Origin: Opitutia bacterium | Lineage (GTDB): Bacteria; Verrucomicrobiota; Verrucomicrobiia; Opitutales; Opitutaceae | DNA length: 64,000 bases | Direction of reading: 5' to 3' | NCBI GenBank assembly: GCA_016217595.1 | Contig: JACRHS010000020.1 | Coordinates: forward strand, 124,001-188,000 | Part shown: piece by piece, positions 36,117-43,878 of the stretch | Position numbering within the stretch: the first letter of the stretch is position 1 | Layout: every line of letters begins with the position of its first letter | The notes under the pieces: model-generated | Told to the model about the DNA's origin: nothing | Database searches by the model: none | Seen by the model: only the letters and a program-made list of their open reading frames with translations | Made by a program: the position numbers and the translations under genes

Positions 36117-38582
36117 CTATTTGCGGATGGCGTAGCCGGCGGTTTTGACGAGCTCGTCCTGGATTTTCTGGAAGACGCCGTTGACCTCGTCGTCGGTCAG
36201 CGTCCGCTCGGCGGAGCGGAACACCAGCCCGAAGGCCAGGCTCTTCTTCCCCTCGGGCAAACCTTGCCCGCGGTAAACGTCGAATACGTTCACGCTCTCC
36301 AGCGCAAAGGCGTTGCCCACGGCGGCGCGGGCGGTCTTGGCGAGCACCTTCCGCACTTCGTCGGCGGGCGTGCCGGCTTCGACGACCAACGCGAGATCGC
36401 GCAACGCCGCCGGGAACAGCCCGAACGGAGCGAAGCGCCGGCGCGTGGTGTCGGCGGTGAGTTTCTCCGGCAAAATCGCGAACGTGCCGGCGTAAACTTT
36501 GCCTTCGAGCCCGAGCGATTTGACCAGCGCGAGGCTGAGCAAGCCGAGTTGCGCGAACCAGCCGTGCTGCAAATCGCCAACGGTGGCAGACTGGCCTTCC
36601 TGCCAGCCCCACGCCTGTCCGGTCAGCGGCACGAACGGCTGCCGCGCGAGATCGATGCCGGCCGACGCCGCCAACGCCTCGATGTGGTGTTTCGCGCCGA
36701 AGAAGTCCGCCGCCTCGCGCTGGAGCCAGCGCCGCTCGGTCTCCTCCGCGACGACAAATCCCACCGCGGCGCATTCGAAATTCTGGCCGTTGCGCTCGAT
36801 GAACACGCGGCCTGTCTCGAACAACCGCGCCGCCGGCACGCCGCGCGAGCGATTGAGCTTCAGCGACTCCAACAGGCCCATGATGAGCGTGGGCCGCAGG
36901 TGCGATTGGTCCTCGACGAACGGGTTGGCGAGCGCGAGCTCGGCCGCGGCGGTCTGCGAGGTCCAGGTGGCAAGCTCCTTGGCGGGCCGCAGCGTGTAGT
37001 TGACGCACTCGTGAAAATCGTGGCCCACGAGATAATCGGTCGCGCGGCGGTTGAACCGCACGATGGGATCGTCGTCGGCCAACAGGCCCGGCGACTGCAC
37101 CACGGCGGGCGGAATGCGCTCGGTGCCGTAGAGTCGCAAAACTTCCTCCACGAGATCGATCGGGCGGTCGAGATCGTCGCGCCAGCTCGGGATCGACACC
37201 GTCCAGCGCAGGCCGCCTTCGTCGGGCGTTTCCTCGCGGACCACGTTGAGTTCGAGCGATTCCAGCGCCGCCTTCATCTCAGCGTCGGCGATATCGAAAC
37301 CGAGCCGTTCGCGCACGTAGTCGGGCGTAACGACGATTTCGCGCGACCACGGTTTGTCGCCACCGACTTTGCACATCGGGCCGACGATTTTGCCACCGGC
37401 GGTTTCCACGATCAGATCGAGGGCGCGGTACGCGGCTTCCAGCGTGGTGTGCGGATCGACGCCACGCTCGAACCGGTAAGAAGAATCGGAGGAGAGCCCG
37501 AGGCGTTTCGACGTCCAGCGCACGGACTGGCGGCGGAAAATCGCCGCTTCGAGCACGATGTCGGTGGTGTCGTCGGCCACGCCGGAGTTTTCGCCGCCCA
37601 TCACACCGGCAACGACCACCGGCTTCTCGGCGTCGGCGATCACCAGCATCCGGCCGCTGAGCACGCGCTCCTTGCCGTCGAGCGTGATGAGCTTTTCGCC
37701 GTCGTTGGCGCGGCGCACCACGATCTGGTGTCCGGCGAGCCGGCGCGCGTCGAACGCGTGCAACGGTTGCCCGTACTCGAGCATCACGTAGTTGGTCACA
37801 TCGACGAGATTGTTGATCGGGCGCAGACCGGCGGCCGTGAGGCGCTCCTGCATCCATGTCGGACTCGGGCCGACCTTCACGCCGCTGACGACGTGCGCGG
37901 TGTAGAGCGGGCAATCCTCGGGCGCTTCGACGCGGACCGATTGGAGCAGATCAGGACGTTGCACGATGCCGAGCGTCTCGTCGATTTCGCCACGGAACTT
38001 GATCTGCGGGTAAACGAGATCCTGTTTGAACCACGCCGCGAGTTCGCGCGCCACGCCGAGGTGCGAGAGGCAGTCGGGGCGGTTGGGCGTCACTTCGAGG
38101 TCGAACACCGTGTCACCCGCCGGGAGCACCTGGTTGATCGGCAGACCGAGCGCGGGACGGTCGGTGAGGATGAGCAGGCCGGAGGCGTCTTCGGCAACGC
38201 CGAGTTCCTTGGCCGAGCACATCATGCCGTCGGAGAGCTGGCCGCGCACCTTGGCCTGCTTGATGACGAAATTGCCGGGCAGCACCGCGCCGGGCAGCGA
38301 AACCGGCACGCGGTCGCCGACCTTGTAGTTCTGCGCGCCGCAAACGATGGTCTTCACGCCATGCACGAGGCCGACGTCGACGGTGCAGACGGAGAGCTTG
38401 TCGGCGTTGGGGTGCTTGTCGCGGGTGAGCACCTCGCCGACGAACACGTTGTCCAACTTCGGCGCGCCGGTGGAGATCACGCCCTCAACTTCGAGGCCGA
38501 GGAAGGTGATCGCGCGGGTGATTTCTTCGACGGAAACGTCGAGCTGCAGATACGTTTTGAGCCAATTCAGGGAAATTTTCAT
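36117..38582 (-). CDS. pheT: Phenylalanine-tRNA ligase beta subunit
   Basis: PheT (821 residues) is the large, non-catalytic subunit of the (alpha-beta)2 enzyme. It binds tRNA(Phe) and edits mischarged Tyr. Domains in order are: N-terminal B1 with the EMAP/OB-type tRNA-binding fold (about 40-155, NVFVGEVLTRDKHPNADKLS); B3/B4 editing domain (about 215-395, DVTNYVMLEYGQPLHAFDA); B5 (about 400-475); the catalytic-like core B6/B7 (about 485-700); and the C-terminal anticodon-binding FDX-ACB domain (about 725-820, RFAPFGLFPAALRDLALVV). It starts 38 bases after pheS and leads into gatC after 4 bases. Confidence 0.97.
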   Translation of the reverse strand: MKISLNWLKTYLQLDVSVEEITRAITFLGLEVEGVISTGAPKLDNVFVGEVLTRDKHPNADKLSVCTVDVGLVHGVKTIVCGAQNYKVGDRVPVSLPGAVLPGNFVIKQAKVRGQLSDGMMCSAKELGVAEDASGLLILTDRPALGLPINQVLPAGDTVFDLEVTPNRPDCLSHLGVARELAAWFKQDLVYPQIKFRGEIDETLGIVQRPDLLQSVRVEAPEDCPLYTAHVVSGVKVGPSPTWMQERLTAAGLRPINNLVDVTNYVMLEYGQPLHAFDARRLAGHQIVVRRANDGEKLITLDGKERVLSGRMLVIADAEKPVVVAGVMGGENSGVADDTTDIVLEAAIFRRQSVRWTSKRLGLSSDSSYRFERGVDPHTTLEAAYRALDLIVETAGGKIVGPMCKVGGDKPWSREIVVTPDYVRERLGFDIADAEMKAALESLELNVVREETPDEGGLRWTVSIPSWRDDLDRPIDLVEEVLRLYGTERIPPAVVQSPGLLADDDPIVRFNRRATDYLVGHDFHECVNYTLRPAKELATWTSQTAAAELALANPFVEDQSHLRPTLIMGLLESLKLNRSRGVPAARLFETGRVFIERNGQNFECAAVGFVVAEETERRWLQREAADFFGAKHHIEALAASAGIDLARQPFVPLTGQAWGWQEGQSATVGDLQHGWFAQLGLLSLALVKSLGLEGKVYAGTFAILPEKLTADTTRRRFAPFGLFPAALRDLALVVEAGTPADEVRKVLAKTARAAVGNAFALESVNVFDVYRGQGLPEGKKSLAFGLVFRSAERTLTDDEVNGVFQKIQDELVKTAGYAIRK

Positions 38583-38620
38583 CGGGAGGTGGCAGGTTTG
38601 CTCACAACAGGGTCACGCAC

Positions 38621-39664
38621 TCACGCGAACTGCTTCAGGAAGCGCAGGTCGTTTTGGTAGAAATAGCGGATGTCATCGATGCCGTAGAGGAGCATCGCGA
38701 GGCGTTCGAGGCCCATGCCAAAGGCGTAGCCGCTCCACACCTTGGAGTCGTAGCCGACAGCGTCGAAGACCGTCGGATCGACCATGCCGCAGCCGCCGAT
38801 TTCGATCCACTCCTTGTTCACCTTCGGCAGATGCTTGGCGGTGAGATCGACCTCGAAGCTCGGTTCGGTGTAACCGAAATAGTGCGGGCGAAAACGCGTC
38901 TTGGTCTCTTTGCCCAGCAGCGAAGCGAAGATGTAATCGAGCAGCGCCTTCAGGTCGCGCACGGTGACGTTCTTGTCGACGTACAGGCACTCCAGCTGGT
39001 GGAAATTCGCCGAGTGCGTGGCGTCCGTGGTGTCGCGGCGGTAAACGCGCCCCGGCGACACGATGCGGATCGGCGGCGGGCCCTTGAGCATGGTGCGGAT
39101 TTGCACCGACGAAGTGTGCGTGCGTAGGAGGTATTTCTCCTCGGAAGTTTTCTTGGAGACGTTGCCGAACCGGGCGTTGTCGGGGAAATAAAACGTGTCC
39201 TGCGCGTCGCGAGCCGGGTGATCGGCGGGCGTGTTGAGTGCGTCGAAGCAGTAATACTCCGTCTCCACCTCCGGGCCGTCGGCGACGACGAAGCCGACCT
39301 TGCGCAAAATGCGGCACATCTCCTCACGCACGAGCGTGAGCGGATGGTAGGTACCGGGACCGCAGTCGGGCGCGGGGAGCGTCGGGTCGATCGCGGGTCC
39401 GAGCTGCGCGGTGAGCTCGAGGTGTTCGAGGCGCTGCAAGGTGGCGTCGAGGAGCGCCTGGAGCTGGGTCTTGGCCTCGTTGATCAGCTTGCCCATCGCG
39501 GGGCGCTGCTCCTTGGGCACGGTGCCCATCTGCTTCATCAACGCGGTGAGTTCGCCATTGGGGCCGACGTAGCGGGCTTTGGCGGCCTCGTAATCGGGGC
39601 GGCTGGCCAGTGCCGGAAACTCGGCCTGCGCCTTGGCGAGAAGGGAGGAAAGTTGGTCTTGCAT
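38621..39664 (-). CDS. pheS: Phenylalanine-tRNA ligase alpha subunit
   Basis: PheS (347 residues) is the catalytic class II subunit that activates phenylalanine and charges tRNA(Phe). The N-terminal coiled coil (about 1-85) is followed by the class II core: DTFYFPDNARFG, TDATHSANFHQLECLYVD (motif 2 region), FRPHYFGYTEPSFEVDL and the motif 3 GMGLERLAMLLYGIDD. The start is ATG 39664 (MQDQLSSLLAKAQAEF), with the pyrimidine tract TTCCTCTCCTCCC right before it. It follows the rplT terminator, so pheST-gatCAB forms its own transcription unit. Confidence 0.97.
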   Translation of the reverse strand: MQDQLSSLLAKAQAEFPALASRPDYEAAKARYVGPNGELTALMKQMGTVPKEQRPAMGKLINEAKTQLQALLDATLQRLEHLELTAQLGPAIDPTLPAPDCGPGTYHPLTLVREEMCRILRKVGFVVADGPEVETEYYCFDALNTPADHPARDAQDTFYFPDNARFGNVSKKTSEEKYLLRTHTSSVQIRTMLKGPPPIRIVSPGRVYRRDTTDATHSANFHQLECLYVDKNVTVRDLKALLDYIFASLLGKETKTRFRPHYFGYTEPSFEVDLTAKHLPKVNKEWIEIGGCGMVDPTVFDAVGYDSKVWSGYAFGMGLERLAMLLYGIDDIRYFYQNDLRFLKQFA

Positions 39665-39680
39665 GGGAGGAGAGGAATTT

Positions 39681-39768
39681 GCCCACGAAACACACGAAGG
39701 CACACGAAAGTGGGCGGACTGGTTAGCTGGGAGACGTTAGTGGTGTCATTTCGTGCGCATGGTGGGCA
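39681..39768. repeat. CACGAAA inverted-repeat element, copy 2
   Basis: The left arm (39681-39710) reads GCCCACGAAACACACGAAGG and CACACGAAAG. The right arm (about 39747-39767) carries CATTTCGTG and ends GGTGGGC, so the ends GCCCAC and GTGGGC pair perfectly. It lies just upstream of pheS, between pheS and the rplT terminator. Copy 1 is at 34272-34347. Confidence 0.5.
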
Positions 39769-39770
39769 GT

Positions 39771-39810
39771 AAAAAAAGAAGGACGGCACCTCAAAAATGA
39801 GGCCCGTCCT
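39771..39810 (-). terminator. Rho-independent terminator of rpmI-rplT
   Basis: On the minus strand a long stem (AGGACGG with CCGTCCT, and CCTCA with TGAGG, an internal bulge between) with a 4-base loop is followed by TTCTTTTTTT. It lies about 43 bases after the rplT stop. Confidence 0.9.
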
Positions 39811-39852
39811 CCGAAAGGATAGGAAGGCGAGCCCGCCCGGGCTCGCGCTGGG

Positions 39853-40236
39853 TTAGGCCTTCTTCGCAGCGGCGGCCTTGGCCTTCAACGCGTCCTGGGC
39901 TTGTTTGACCAGGGCGTTAAACGCCACTTCGTCGCGGATCGCCAGATCGCTCAGGACCCGGCGGTCGAGGCCGATGTTGGCGGCCTTCAGACCTTCCATG
40001 AAGCGGCTGTAGCTGATGCCGGCATTGCGGCAGGCCACATTGAGGCGCACGATCCAGAGGGCGCGCCAGTCGGCCTTCTTCTTTTTGCGCGCCGCGTAGG
40101 CATACTGCCAGGCATGCTGGACAGCTTCCTTCGCATAGCGGAAGAGCTTCGACTTGTTGGCGAAGTAACCCTTCGCGTAGCGAAGGACTTTTTTGCGGCG
40201 CTTGCGCGACGCGGGTGAGTTTGTAACACGAGGCAT
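39853..40236 (-). CDS. rplT: 50S ribosomal protein L20
   Basis: L20 (127 residues) binds 23S rRNA early in assembly of the large subunit. The sequence is typical: MPRVTNSPASRKRRKKVLRY, GYFANKSKLFRYAKEAVQHA, WIVRLNVACRNAGISYSRFM and LDRRVLSDLAIRD. It follows rpmI by 88 bases and ends at the terminator at 39771-39810. In many bacteria infC precedes rpmI-rplT; here it does not. Confidence 0.98.
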   Translation of the reverse strand: MPRVTNSPASRKRRKKVLRYAKGYFANKSKLFRYAKEAVQHAWQYAYAARKKKKADWRALWIVRLNVACRNAGISYSRFMEGLKAANIGLDRRVLSDLAIRDEVAFNALVKQAQDALKAKAAAAKKA

Positions 40237-40324
40237 GTTTTTATTTGATGAGGTTAGTCGTCGGCAGGTCGCCTTAAGGAATCACCCGCCGGACGAAGTT
40301 ATGGTTGATAGCGCGCTCGGCGGC

Positions 40325-40519
40325 TTAGAGCCCGAAGGGCAGGCAGCGTTTGAGCGGCTTGGCATGGCCTTCAGCGACCAGCTTGTCCCGGGAGGCACGA
40401 CGCTTCTGCTTCGTGCTCTTCGAGGCGAGCAAATGCCGAAAGCCCGGCGTACGACGCACCAGCTTGCCCTTAGCGGACAGCTTGAAGCGCTTGGCCACGG
40501 ATTTTTTCGTCTTTTGCAT
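40325..40519 (-). CDS. rpmI: 50S ribosomal protein L35
   Basis: L35 (64 residues) is recognised by MQKTKKSVAKRFKLSAKGKL and RRTPGFRHLLASKSTKQKRR. The start is ATG 40519; the open frame continues upstream without meaning. A pyrimidine tract (CGCCCGCTCTCTCC) precedes the ATG. It leads the rpmI-rplT pair; the promoter should lie in 40520-40800 on the minus strand, a gap with no other gene that also holds the promoter of tRNA-Lys on the plus strand. Confidence 0.95.
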   Translation of the reverse strand: MQKTKKSVAKRFKLSAKGKLVRRTPGFRHLLASKSTKQKRRASRDKLVAEGHAKPLKRCLPFGL

Positions 40520-40804
40520 GGAGAGAGCGGGCGAACACAGAGGGCGCGCGCCCGGTTGGCAAGGGGATTTTTTGCCGCAACGCCGGCCAGTCAGGCCCCA
40601 CCGGCACCGCGCCAGCCCGCCGCCCCGCCGCATCCTTGATCAGGATACGCCCGTTCCGGGAGGTGCCGGCGGACAAAATTTCGCTGCGAGATCAACCGCG
40701 CTTCCCACGCTACGCGACTGGCTTGATGAAAATTCCCCTGACCGGGGCAGGAAATGGTGTTGACTTGCCGAGCGAGATTTCGCGTTTTCGTCATCTTCAT
40801 TTTT

Positions 40805-40879
40805 GGCTTCCTAGCTCAATGGTAGAGCAGCTGACTCTTAATCAGTAGGTTCGGGGTTCGAGTCCCCGGGGAGCCACCA
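40805..40879 (+). tRNA. tRNA-Lys (anticodon CTT)
   Basis: A full cloverleaf: acceptor GGCTTCC pairs with GGGAGCC, D-loop AGCTCAATGGTAGAGC, anticodon loop CTCTTAA with anticodon CTT (reads AAG), T-loop GGTTCGAGTCCC, and an encoded CCA end. A TTGACT hexamer at 40760-40765 may be part of its promoter. Confidence 0.95.
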
Positions 40880-40978
40880 ATGTCGACCCCGCGCTGTCGC
40901 CGGGTACCGGTTCTTTGATTGCATGTCACCCATGTTTCACCGCCAACGCGGTGTCGCCTCCATGCTTTTTCCAGTTTC

Positions 40979-41053
40979 GCCGGCGTAGCTCAATGGCAGA
41001 GCACCTGTTTTGTAAACAGGGGGTTGCAGGTTCGACTCCCGTCGCTGGCTCCA
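40979..41053 (+). tRNA. tRNA-Thr (anticodon TGT)
   Basis: Acceptor GCCGGCG pairs with CGCTGGC (one G-T pair). The D-loop is AGCTCAATGGCAGAGC and the anticodon loop TTTGTAA gives TGT (reads ACA). The T-loop is GGTTCGACTCCC and CCA is encoded. It lies about 100 bases after tRNA-Lys, on the same strand. Confidence 0.95.
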
Positions 41054-41097
41054 TTCTCTCCGGGGCCTTGCGTGCCGCGGAATACACGTCCCTTCCC

Positions 41098-41171
41098 TGC
41101 CCGATAGTGTAATGGTAGCACAACAGATTCTGACTCTGTTTGTCTAGGTTCGAGTCCTAGTCGGGCAGCCA
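41098..41171 (+). tRNA. tRNA-Gln (anticodon CTG)
   Basis: Acceptor TGCCCGA pairs with TCGGGCA. The anticodon loop TTCTGAC gives CTG (reads CAG), the T-loop is GGTTCGAGTCCT, and CCA is encoded. The three tRNAs run in tandem at 40805-41171 and are probably one transcript. Confidence 0.94.
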
Positions 41172-41547
41172 AACCAACGATGCGTAAAAGTAAGTAGCAG
41201 GACAAACGGGGTTGACAGGTCCGTTCGCCTCCAGCCAAGTTCGCCCTTCTGCGCCCATCCTTCCGCAGCTATTTGCTTCCCACTTCGGCACGCTTTTCGC
41301 TTTACGTTCCGTTACCAATCCTCGCTTCACCCACAACTCATCCGACAAACTTGTTCGCAGCTCTGAATATTTAGCTTTACAAGTTCAGCCGATTTTCTAC
41401 CTTCCTAACAAGCTTTCAGGTCCAACCCAAAAATCACCCCGTTTTCGGCCCCTTTTGCTCCTGATCGCGACATCCCTGCGACTTTCTCCCGCGCCCGCTT
41501 TCACTCAATCGTACTAATCAACTCTCACACTCAAAGCTCCTCCTACT
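41172..41547 (+). promoter_or_regulatory. Upstream region of the Ton/Tol-like operon
   Basis: No gene is convincing in this 376-base gap between tRNA-Gln and the ExbB gene. A TTGACA hexamer at 41212-41217 is a good -35 box, but no clear -10 box follows at 16-18 bases. The region becomes AT- and C/T-rich after 41340, and a pyrimidine tract (GCTCCTCCTACT) stands before the ExbB start. Confidence 0.45.
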
Positions 41548-42222
41548 ATGATTACTAGCTCCCTCCCGATCGCGTTCCTCATGGGCTTTACCCCGATGGA
41601 ACTGTTCATCAAAGGCGGCCCCATCATGTGGCCGATTCTGCTGATCTCGTTCATCGGCCTCACGGTCATCGTTGAGCGCGTGCTGTTCATCGTGCGTGAA
41701 AATGGCAATCGCGACGCCGAGACAGTCGAGAAGATGCTGCAGAAGGTGGAAGCCAACGATCTCCAGGGCGCCGTCGAGCTGGGCAAGAAGAGCAAAGATT
41801 TCATCGCCCGCATCTTGGTATACAGCCTCACCAATCGCGATTTCTCGCTGCACAACGCGTTTGTGCGCGCCTCGAATCAAGAGCTCACCCGTTTCAATCA
41901 AGGCATGGCCATTCTCGACACCGTGATCACATCGGCTCCGCTGCTCGGCCTCCTCGGTACGGTCACGGGCATGATGGAGACGTTCGGCGCGCTCGGCGCG
42001 GGCGGCGACATCGCCTCTGCTGCCGGTAAGATCACCGGTGGTGTGGCTGAAGCGCTCATCGCCACGGCCTGCGGTCTCGCGATCGCCATCTCCGGCCTGC
42101 TGCCCTTCAATTATATGAACGCCCGCATTGAGGAGGCCAAACACGAGGTCGCCGATGCGTCCAATGCGCTCGAAATCCTCCTGAAGAAGTCCGAATCTCA
42201 CAGCTCGGCGGAACGCCGCTAA
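41548..42222 (+). CDS. MotA/TolQ/ExbB proton channel protein
   Basis: This 224-residue inner-membrane protein uses the proton gradient to drive a TonB- or TolA-like energiser. It has three membrane helices: about 22-45 (IMWPILLISFIGLTVIVERVLF), about 125-150 (DTVITSAPLLGLLGTVTGMM) and about 165-190 (GVAEALIATACGLAIAISGLLPF). The SAPLLGLLGTVTGM and ALIATACGLAIAI blocks are the family signature. It is too short for MotA. It leads a seven-gene operon with two ExbD genes and TonB. A pyrimidine tract, and not a Shine-Dalgarno site, precedes the ATG. Confidence 0.93.
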   Translation: MITSSLPIAFLMGFTPMELFIKGGPIMWPILLISFIGLTVIVERVLFIVRENGNRDAETVEKMLQKVEANDLQGAVELGKKSKDFIARILVYSLTNRDFSLHNAFVRASNQELTRFNQGMAILDTVITSAPLLGLLGTVTGMMETFGALGAGGDIASAAGKITGGVAEALIATACGLAIAISGLLPFNYMNARIEEAKHEVADASNALEILLKKSESHSSAERR

Positions 42223-42266
42223 GAAATCGGCTGTTCGTGCGTTGTAACCATTAACTCCCCCCTCCC

Positions 42267-42686
42267 ATGGCTGTAAAGAAGGCGCGTATCGAGATCATCC
42301 CTCTGATCGACGTCATCTTTTTTCTCCTCGCGACGTTCGTGCTGTTCACCTTGGCGCTCAACAAGTCCAATGGCTTGCCCGTCAAGTTACCGGATTCAGA
42401 GACCGGTGAACCGCGCGATCCCGCAGGCTCGGTGACCCTCACGGTTACCGAGGAAGGTACCATCGCTTGGGACAAGGAGCCGGTTACACTCGAGGAGTTC
42501 TTGGTTCGCCTTCGTCAATACAAGGCGACCGAGCCCAACCCGAAGGTCCTCATCAACGGTGACCAGAACGCTTACTTCAACCGGGCGGTCTACGTTTTCG
42601 ACGAAGTCCGCAAAGCCGGCATCACCAAAGTGTATATCGAGACATTGGTGAGATCCGAACCGGCACCTGGATCCAAGAAGAGTTAG
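42267..42686 (+). CDS. ExbD/TolR-family protein, first copy
   Basis: This 139-residue protein has a short basic N-terminus and one membrane helix (IEIIPLIDVIFFLLATFVLF, about 8-27) with the essential proton-carrying Asp15. The periplasmic domain is about 105 residues. It forms the stator complex with ExbB. It lies 44 bases after the ExbB gene and is followed after 49 bases by a second, clearly paralogous copy (the first 35 residues are nearly the same), so the complex may contain two kinds of ExbD. Confidence 0.94.
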   Translation: MAVKKARIEIIPLIDVIFFLLATFVLFTLALNKSNGLPVKLPDSETGEPRDPAGSVTLTVTEEGTIAWDKEPVTLEEFLVRLRQYKATEPNPKVLINGDQNAYFNRAVYVFDEVRKAGITKVYIETLVRSEPAPGSKKS

Positions 42687-42735
42687 TCATCGCGTCTAGT
42701 CATACATCAACGTCTGTCTTCCTACTTTTAATCCT

Positions 42736-43173
42736 ATGGCTGGTGGTGGCAGTTCCAAATCCGACGACGGCAAGAAGAAGGCTCGTATTGAGATCATTCC
42801 GCTCATCGACGTCATCTTCTTTCTTCTCGCAACCTTCGTGTTGTTCACGCTGTCGCTGAACAAGATCAACTCGTTGCCAGTGCAGTTACCGGTGGCATCC
42901 AATGCTCCGTTAACCAAACAGGAGGACACCACCGTCACCCTGCAAGTGTCTGAAGACGGTGCCTACTATTGGAACAAGGAACTGATCACCCTTTCGGAAG
43001 TCGCTCCTCGCTTGCAGCAGTACAAGGAAAAGCAGGGCACCTTGGCCCGCGTGCTTATTGCCAACGACGACAAGTCGAAATTCGGTGCCACGGTCCGTGT
43101 TCTGGACGAAGTCCGCAAAGCAGACATCGGCCAGGTTTCAGTTGAGACCCGCATTCGTCCCACTGGTCGCTAA
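42736..43173 (+). CDS. ExbD/TolR-family protein, second copy
   Basis: This 145-residue paralogue of the preceding gene has a short Gly/Ser/Lys-rich N-terminus (MAGGGSSKSDDGKKKARIEI), the same PLIDVIFFLLATFVLFTL helix with the conserved aspartate, and a periplasmic domain that is less alike. Two ExbD genes after one ExbB gene is a pattern seen in Bacteroidota and other bacteria with large TonB receptor sets. It lies 24 bases before the tonB gene. Confidence 0.94.
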   Translation: MAGGGSSKSDDGKKKARIEIIPLIDVIFFLLATFVLFTLSLNKINSLPVQLPVASNAPLTKQEDTTVTLQVSEDGAYYWNKELITLSEVAPRLQQYKEKQGTLARVLIANDDKSKFGATVRVLDEVRKADIGQVSVETRIRPTGR

Positions 43174-43197
43174 ACCGTCCAACGTCACCCTCCGCCC

Positions 43198-43872
43198 ATG
43201 CGCCGCGATTTTATCATCGGTATTTTGGCCTCAGTCATTTTCCACGTCGGATTTCTCTACGGAGGAAAGTTGGCCGACATGTTTTTCAAGCCTACCAAAA
43301 AGGCTGCCATTGTCGTTGAGGAGGCTCCGAAAATCGAATTGATGGAGATGCCCAAGATCGAACCGGAAGAGCCTGAGGTCGCTGAAGAAGCTTCCGATGT
43401 TAAGGCTGATGCGGTCGATTTCGCGCCGCCGATGCAGACCGATGTCCCGGCCATCGTAACAGACACTTCATTCGTTCAGCAGATTCAGCCGCCGCCTCCA
43501 GAAGGCGTGAAGCCCAATCCCGGGCTGATCACCATTCCCAAGGGATCCGCTCAGCAGCATGCCACCAAGCTGACCAACGTGTTCAATCTGGCAGAACTAG
43601 ATCAGATCCCCGTCGCACGCTATCAAGCCAAGCCGGTTTACCCATTTGAAATGCGCCGAGCCGGTGTGACCGGTGAAGTGACCGTCGGCTTCATCGTCGA
43701 CACCCAAGGCGAAGTGCGCGACGCCTACGCGGTCAAATCCACCCAACGCGAGTTCGAGGCTGCCGCCATTCAGGCCGTTTCCAAATGGAAGTTTAAGGCC
43801 GGCAAAAAAGGCGGTAAATCGGTCAATACCCGCATGCAAGTGCCCATCGTCTTCAGCATCACCGAGGAGTAA
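43198..43872 (+). CDS. TonB-family energy transducer
   Basis: This 224-residue protein has an N-terminal helix (IIGILASVIFHVGFLYGG, about 6-23) with the conserved SxxxH pattern (Ser12, His16), a short spacer and a C-terminal TonB domain. The domain (about 140-224) starts YQAKPVYPFEMRRAGVTGEV and ends with VNTRMQVPIVFSITEE. The spacer (about 35-120) is rich in Glu, Ala, Val and Pro (EEAPKIELMEMPKIEPEEPE) and so acidic, unlike the Pro-Lys-rich spacer of E. coli TonB. It is the fourth gene of the operon, followed after 6 bases by the TPR gene. Confidence 0.92.
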   Translation: MRRDFIIGILASVIFHVGFLYGGKLADMFFKPTKKAAIVVEEAPKIELMEMPKIEPEEPEVAEEASDVKADAVDFAPPMQTDVPAIVTDTSFVQQIQPPPPEGVKPNPGLITIPKGSAQQHATKLTNVFNLAELDQIPVARYQAKPVYPFEMRRAGVTGEVTVGFIVDTQGEVRDAYAVKSTQREFEAAAIQAVSKWKFKAGKKGGKSVNTRMQVPIVFSITEE

Positions 43873-43878
43873 TTTACT

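Noticed and set aside
36087-38660. Very long open frame on the plus strand opposite pheT (857 codons)
   Set aside because: Mirror of pheT codon bias; Arg/Ala/Val/Asp-rich with no domain order. pheT is complete and certain.
41212-41517. 101-codon ORF in the gap before the ExbB gene
   Set aside because: Ser/Pro/Leu-rich sequence with no domain, covering a likely promoter; codon use is unlike the neighbours.
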